From NCBI RefSeq assembly GCF_000227135.1, contig NC_018259.1:103897-167896 (forward strand): 64,000 nt of DNA, in the 5' to 3' direction. Below, piece by piece: positions 59,894 through 64,000 of this stretch. The stretch is from Leishmania donovani. Its lineage: Eukaryota; Euglenozoa; Kinetoplastea; Trypanosomatida; Trypanosomatidae. A program made the position numbers and the translations under genes. The stretch's first letter is position 1. Each line of letters begins with the position of its first letter. The notes beneath the pieces were generated by a model. It was given only the letters and a program-made list of their open reading frames with translations, ran no database searches and had not been told where the DNA came from.

Positions 59894-60323
59894 GGCTAAC
59901 AGAGAAGTAGGTTTCTACGAAGTCCAGGATGCGTGCAGGGAGAGAGGCGCAGAAGAGTTATGTGGGAAACGGGGTGAGGGGAATCGTCCACAGGCACGCG
60001 CAAAGCAAAGACGTGCACGGGAGAATCGGGCGATGTGAATGCACCGCAGGGAGAGGTAAATTGGCAAAGAGGTGTGCAAGAGAGCGGTAAGAGAAAGACA
60101 GGGTGAGAAGCAAAACAGATGACTCGGTTGGCGAATCTATATCAGGTACTGGAGCCGAAGCCCCGTACTCAGCGGCTACGCAAGGGGACACAGCAGAAGG
60201 GAGCCGAGCCGGCAAGCGCGCCGCTGCGTATTCGCAAATCGAGACAGCCCTCACGCACACGCAAGAGACCTCTTTTTTCTTCGATTTCCGGTGATCATTC
60301 TGTCATCGGGCATGAGCTCAACG

Positions 60324-60960
60324 CCACTCCACCCGGCCTGTCACAGGCCCATCGCGTGGCACGATGCAGTAGACACGCGTTACGGCAATGCGCCGACTCA
60401 GCCATCACAGCACGCATTCTGCCTCGAGCTCCACCCATCCACCTCTCCGAAGGTCGCCTCACAGCCACTCCAATCATGCTGGTGGCCACCTGGTGCATCC
60501 CGCCGTGGGGTGGCCCGAGCCCCCACCCCACCAGCAGGCAGCNNNNNNNNNNNNNNNNNNNNNNNNNNNNNNNNNNNNNNNNNNNNNNNNNNNNNNNNNN
60601 NNNNNNNNNNNNNNNNNNNNNNNNNNNNNNNNNNNNNNNNNGCAGCCAGGTGCGCGTGAGGTGCGTTCCAGCCACGCTGGCACTTTGCGCATTATATGGA
60701 TGGCGCAGATATGCTCGGTGTCACCGGTCACCCTAAAGCAACGCCATCCAGGGCCCGGCCGCCGACATCAGCAGCGATTAATCGCACTGGCGCCCTCCCC
60801 ATGTCGTAGGTGCTTGACCCTGCCACCACCAGAGGTAGTGGTGCGCTGGCAGCGGACAAGGGGGGAGGGAGGGGGGCTGCCTGGCTTCACCAGAGAGAGT
60901 GGGGCACTGGAATCTGTGATACCACGCATCGAGATCTCCCCTCGTCATCGGGGCGTGCAA
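60324..60960. mobile_element. SIDER-like degenerate retroposon, diverged copy 3
   Basis: It shares with copies 1 and 2 the start (CACCCGGCCTGTCACAG in them, CACCCGGCCTGTCACAG here), the GCGCCGAC...CATCACAGCA segment, the central ATATGGATGGC motif, ACCGGTCACCC-like, CAGCAGCGAT and CACCACCA motifs, and the closing CCAGAGAGAG tract, in the same order and orientation, but with many substitutions. It includes a 99-N gap at 60543-60641. It sits in the 3' UTR position of the FAM210-like gene, the usual SIDER location. Confidence 0.7.
60543..60641. other. assembly gap (99 N) inside SIDER copy 3
   Basis: Comparison with copy 1, where the flanking motifs are about 127 bases apart against about 104 here without the N run, suggests that only a few tens of bases, or none, are missing. 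Confidence 0.75.
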
Positions 60961-61641
60961 GAGATCGCAAGATAAGAAAGATGGCTACTCCCTCACTTGA
61001 ATGCGACAGGAAGTGCTCGGAATACGAGGGGCCGAGGAGATATCTGCAAAGCCGTCCTGGACGGCCTCACTCTCTCGAGTGTTGCGCCACGTTCCGCTGA
61101 CTTGTGTGTTTGTTATTGTTTTTTTCGCCAGTTGGCTACGCCTGCTCTCCTCGCCTGTGACGTGATCATTGGAAAAGAGCACTCGGTACTGTCACGCGGC
61201 AAGAGAGGGTAACGTGTGTGCATCTGTGTCGACAAAGAGGGGAGAGGGTCCTGCGCGTCCTCTGGAATTCAGATCAGTGAGTGAAGCGAACCACTGAAAG
61301 ACAGCTTCTCGCGCCAAACGGTGCTCTCCCTCGCCCCCCCTCGTCTGCATCTTTTTGATCTCCGCTGTACAGACACCGCCTACGCCCACGCAGCACACGC
61401 ACCGCACCCAAGACTCGCCATAGAACGCGCCCCGCAACCCTACTGAGAAAAAGAGTACAGCCACAAATTAAGATACCGCCACGTGTGCTTGCCTCGTACA
61501 CGGCCCACACTGCAGCGTGCAACCAGTACAACAATAGTTGACAAAGGAAAAAGAAGCAGTGCACATACTGGTACACACGATGATGCCGCGGTGTGTGAAG
61601 TAGAGACGCAACACAGCTACGCAAGACAGCTACCTCGTCGG

Positions 61642-62517
61642 CTAAACCTTGGCGGTCGTCCCTGCTGCGGCACCTCTGCCGACGAAGCTCCTGGCAAAGG
61701 CCTTTATTTTGGGAAATAATGATGTCGCGATGGGCTCGAGACGGTGAACTAGAAGGGGGGCCGAGGTGACTGTGAGGAGGAGGTGCAGCGGCACTAATAT
61801 CTTGTTAAGGACAATGGAGAGAACAAACGTCTTCCAGAACGGCGGCCGCTTGCTCTCGCTCACCGCGACCTCGTCTGAGCGCTTCACATCGAAGCCATAG
61901 GAGCGTGCAAGGCGGATCAGATCAATGCGAAAGACGTAGAGGCAGGTGAAGACGCACGCCAGGGATATGTTGTGCACGATGAGGTACCACAAGAGCCCGC
62001 CTGCACCGTAGGCTGCCAGTCGCTGCTTAAGTGACACCGCCTTCACACCTGCCTCCTTTGCAACTGTAGTGCCAACGGTTCCGTTCGCGGGGGGTTCGGA
62101 AGCCGTGGACGACCGGAAAACCGCGCCAGTTGCATCCACGTGGTAGCCGTTAGATGCGTAGAGGCGAGGAAAGCGCGTCACAAAGCCCTCTGGTATGTCC
62201 CATGTCACCTCCATTGTTTTGATGTTTTGGTAGTAGGGCTTCTGAGCGTCTAGTGAGTAGTGCTCTCGCCAGCACACACGAGGGTTGGAGGGGGAGAGCG
62301 GTTCGTCCTCGCTCCACGTGGCCGGGAACTCCTGGTTTGGGCTGACGGCGCGACGGGCAAGATCGACACCGGGCAACACCGTCGCACCAGACGCTGCTGC
62401 CGACTCTCCGTACTTCTCCGGAGTAGAATTCCATGTGGAGCTCCAGCGCTGTCCCCATAGCAAGGACGACAAGACCACCGCACTCCGCACGCAGCGTAAA
62501 CGCATTACGCATCGCAT
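61642..62517 (-). CDS. WW domain + DUF1279 (FAM210-like) mitochondrial protein
   Basis: The product is 291 aa. The N-terminus (MRCVMRLRCVRSAVVLSSLL) is basic, hydrophobic and acid-free, fitting a mitochondrial presequence. Residues 83-109 resemble a WW domain: W83, Y87, PYY 94-96, N98, T101, W106 and P109, with the two Trp 23 residues apart. Residues 163-262 match DUF1279/FAM210: LKQRLAAYGAGGLLWYLI, a hydrophobic helix (SLACVFTCLYVF), then FVLSIVLNKILVPLHLLLTV and APLLVHRL. FAM210 proteins are mitochondrial inner-membrane proteins with roles in translation or metabolism in animals. A WW domain in front of DUF1279 is not the usual animal arrangement. The start could be Met1 or Met5. It lies between L17 and S2 on the same strand. 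Confidence 0.82.
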   Translation of the reverse strand: MRCVMRLRCVRSAVVLSSLLWGQRWSSTWNSTPEKYGESAAASGATVLPGVDLARRAVSPNQEFPATWSEDEPLSPSNPRVCWREHYSLDAQKPYYQNIKTMEVTWDIPEGFVTRFPRLYASNGYHVDATGAVFRSSTASEPPANGTVGTTVAKEAGVKAVSLKQRLAAYGAGGLLWYLIVHNISLACVFTCLYVFRIDLIRLARSYGFDVKRSDEVAVSESKRPPFWKTFVLSIVLNKILVPLHLLLTVTSAPLLVHRLEPIATSLFPKIKAFARSFVGRGAAAGTTAKV

Positions 62518-63655
62518 TTTCGTTTGCTTTGGCGCCTCTCCCTCTTTCCTACGGACGAAGGGACAGAGAATGTCTGTGGCCTCAAGGAGTGGTGGTGTAT
62601 GGTTGCGTGAGAGTGTGAGGGGAAAACGTACTATTCTTTGCCCTCAATCAGGCTCTCCGTCGTTCTCCCTGTTTGCCTGTGGTGCTGTTGCTTGCGGATA
62701 GCACGCTAAGCTTACGTTTTGTTTTCCCCCTTCTTTGCCTCTGCGTTGGTGGTGCTGGCGTGGTCGTGGGTGTTGGTATTGAGGTTTGGAGAGTCGGTGT
62801 TGACGTGTTGAGGAGGAGGGGTGGACGTTTGTGCACAAGAGCTATGCAAAAAGAGAGGGCGTTGTCACGGAATATTATGCGGTGTGTGAGTGCCTTCAGG
62901 GGAAGTCTCTCAGGCCTTTCTAGCGCGGGAACTCCTTCTTGTGGTGGCAGTGCGTCGGTGCAAAAGGTGCCGTGTCATGAAGGTACCTGGGGATGTGCGT
63001 TTGCGAAGCAGACACGAAAAACAAGGCATTGGCTCCGGCGGAGAGCACGTCGCCCGCCCATGGTTGTAGCGGGACAAGTGCGATAGGCAGAAAGGATCGT
63101 GAAAGGAAGGGGGAGTGAAAAAGGAGAAGTTGACATGATGCAGGGGGGTGCCATCACATGCCCAGAGAATACCTTTTTTTTTCCTTTTTCATGCGATGGT
63201 GGTGAGGCCAGCTGTAGCCTAGCCGATGCGCTCGAAGGCAGGGAAAGAAGGGGATGTAGTGCGAACATAAACGCGCATGTCCGCTTCGTGCACAAGATGC
63301 ACAAAAGGGCCTCACGTGTCACGGCAGCGCACACCTCTCCCGAAGAGAGGAAGGAGACAACGGCCTCCCTCACTCCTGAGCCCCTCGCCTTCAGTGGCAG
63401 TGCGTACCGTATGAAGTGAACCACAGCGCGCGCGCACCCCGCATCCCTGCCAGCCGCATCGGCGCCGCTCGTCGCATAGTTGCTCCCGTTGTGTCTTCAA
63501 AAGAAATGATAACGGAACGAAAAGCAAAGGCCTCTCTCTTTCTCCAGGAGGAAGCGAAAGGCGAGGCCAACGCTGCAAAGCAAAAGGGACAGAAACAAAA
63601 CAGAAAAGCCTGTGGCGTAGTCCATCTGGCATCAGAGACACGGTCCCTGTGCGGC
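62518..63655. other. intergenic region, FAM210-like leader and S2 3' UTR
   Basis: About 1.1 kb without a credible gene. T-rich and GT-rich plus-strand stretches lie at 62700-62830 and a T run at 63174-63182. The right part should be the 3' UTR of the S2 gene. Confidence 0.55.
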
Positions 63656-64000
63656 TTACGCGGTGGTCATCTCGGCAAGCAGCTCAGCATGCTCATCCGT
63701 CGGATCGCGGCTGGGCTCCGTTTCCGCCCAGAGGTCGGGCGTGAGGAAGCCGTAGGTCTTGCGCAGGGCGTAGAAAGTGGCCATGATCAGGTTGCCGTGC
63801 GTGCGGGTCTTGCCACGGGAGCTCGTGTACACGTCCTCGACACCGGCAAACTCGAGGATCTTCTTGGGCACGGGGGCGGCGACGATGCCGGTACCGCGGG
63901 GCGCGGGCACGAGACGGACGGCGACGGAACCACACTTTCCGGTCACCTTCATCGGGATCGTATGTGGCTCACCGATCTTGTTGCCCCAGTAGCCGCGGCG
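63656..64000 (-). CDS. RPS2: 40S ribosomal protein S2 (uS5), C-terminal part
   Basis: Only the last 114 codons and stop are inside the window; the gene continues beyond the right edge. The sequence RRGYWGNKIGEPHTIPMKVT, then CGSVAVRLVPAPRGTGIVAA, KKILEFAGVEDVYTSSRGKT and a tail ending in TTA matches the C-terminal half of eukaryotic S2/uS5, including the conserved GTGIVAAPVPKK segment. uS5 acts at the small-subunit decoding and mRNA entry site. An internal Met at 63952 would give a shorter frame, but the codons before it are clearly part of the same protein. Confidence 0.95.
   Translation of the reverse strand, partial: RRGYWGNKIGEPHTIPMKVTGKCGSVAVRLVPAPRGTGIVAAPVPKKILEFAGVEDVYTSSRGKTRTHGNLIMATFYALRKTYGFLTPDLWAETEPSRDPTDEHAELLAEMTTA

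Larger units (their letters stand above)
59894..61641. other. intergenic region carrying diverged SIDER copy 3
   Basis: It contains the L17 leader region near 59894-60120 and SIDER copy 3 (60324-60960) with an internal N gap. The right-hand part (60960-61641) has no recognised gene and should be the 3' UTR of the FAM210-like gene. Confidence 0.55.

Noticed and set aside
59000..59899. 299-codon plus-strand frame across the N gap
   Set aside because: Antisense to RPL17 and crosses unknown bases.
1..64000. CRISPR arrays, operons, bacterial promoters or riboswitches
   Set aside because: Gene structure, splice-type tracts and protein content are eukaryotic (trypanosomatid); no regularly spaced repeats were seen.

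Overview
The window looks like a Leishmania nuclear chromosome segment. The reasons are intronless GC-rich genes, a single unbroken directional gene cluster with all 16 supported genes on the minus strand, polypyrimidine tracts upstream of the starts (as expected for spliced-leader trans-splicing), very long gene-free spacers full of (GT)n and purine/pyrimidine repeats, and three SIDER-like degenerate retroposons, each in a 3' UTR position. No tRNA, rRNA, snRNA, spliced-leader gene, CRISPR array or bacterial operon signal was seen. The DDX3-type helicase at 49718-51562 fits Leishmania HEL67. From memory that gene lies on chromosome 32 of Old World species, so this window is probably syntenic with it (not verified). 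Species cannot be fixed by eye.

Transcription runs right to left. In that order: ribosomal protein uS5/S2 (cut by the window edge), a mitochondrial WW + DUF1279 (FAM210-like) membrane protein, ribosomal protein uL22/L17 (interrupted by an apparently artificial N gap), a kinesin-like pseudo-motor fused to MORN repeats, a TPR protein, and a DDX3/Ded1 helicase. A 13.2 kb stretch with no credible coding sequence follows. Then come proteasome lid subunit RPN8, a Cys-rich-N-terminus protein (C), a SEY1/RHD3 ER-fusion GTPase, two further Cys-rich paralogues (B and A), a BART-domain protein, a large two-pass membrane coiled-coil protein with a cysteine stripe, a uracil-DNA-glycosylase-superfamily protein, intraflagellar transport protein IFT140, and a leucine-rich-repeat protein resembling XRRA1.

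Several genes point to flagellum or cytoskeleton (IFT140, BART protein, kinesin-MORN). The others are housekeeping (S2, L17, RPN8, DDX3) or membrane/organelle genes (SEY1, FAM210-like). In trypanosomatids co-transcription does not imply shared function, so no operon logic is claimed. Regulation should be mostly post-transcriptional, through 3' UTRs such as those carrying the SIDER copies.

The most unusual items are: the 13.2 kb coding desert with alternating kilobase-scale purine and pyrimidine blocks and G-quadruplex-capable runs; the kinesin-MORN protein with lost switch motifs; a small tandem family of Cys-cluster proteins around SEY1; the luminal coiled coil with regularly spaced cysteines; and two almost identical SIDER copies in direct orientation flanking that coiled-coil gene. 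For several genes the longest open frame runs upstream into the polypyrimidine tract. I chose the downstream Met in those cases and say so in each entry.
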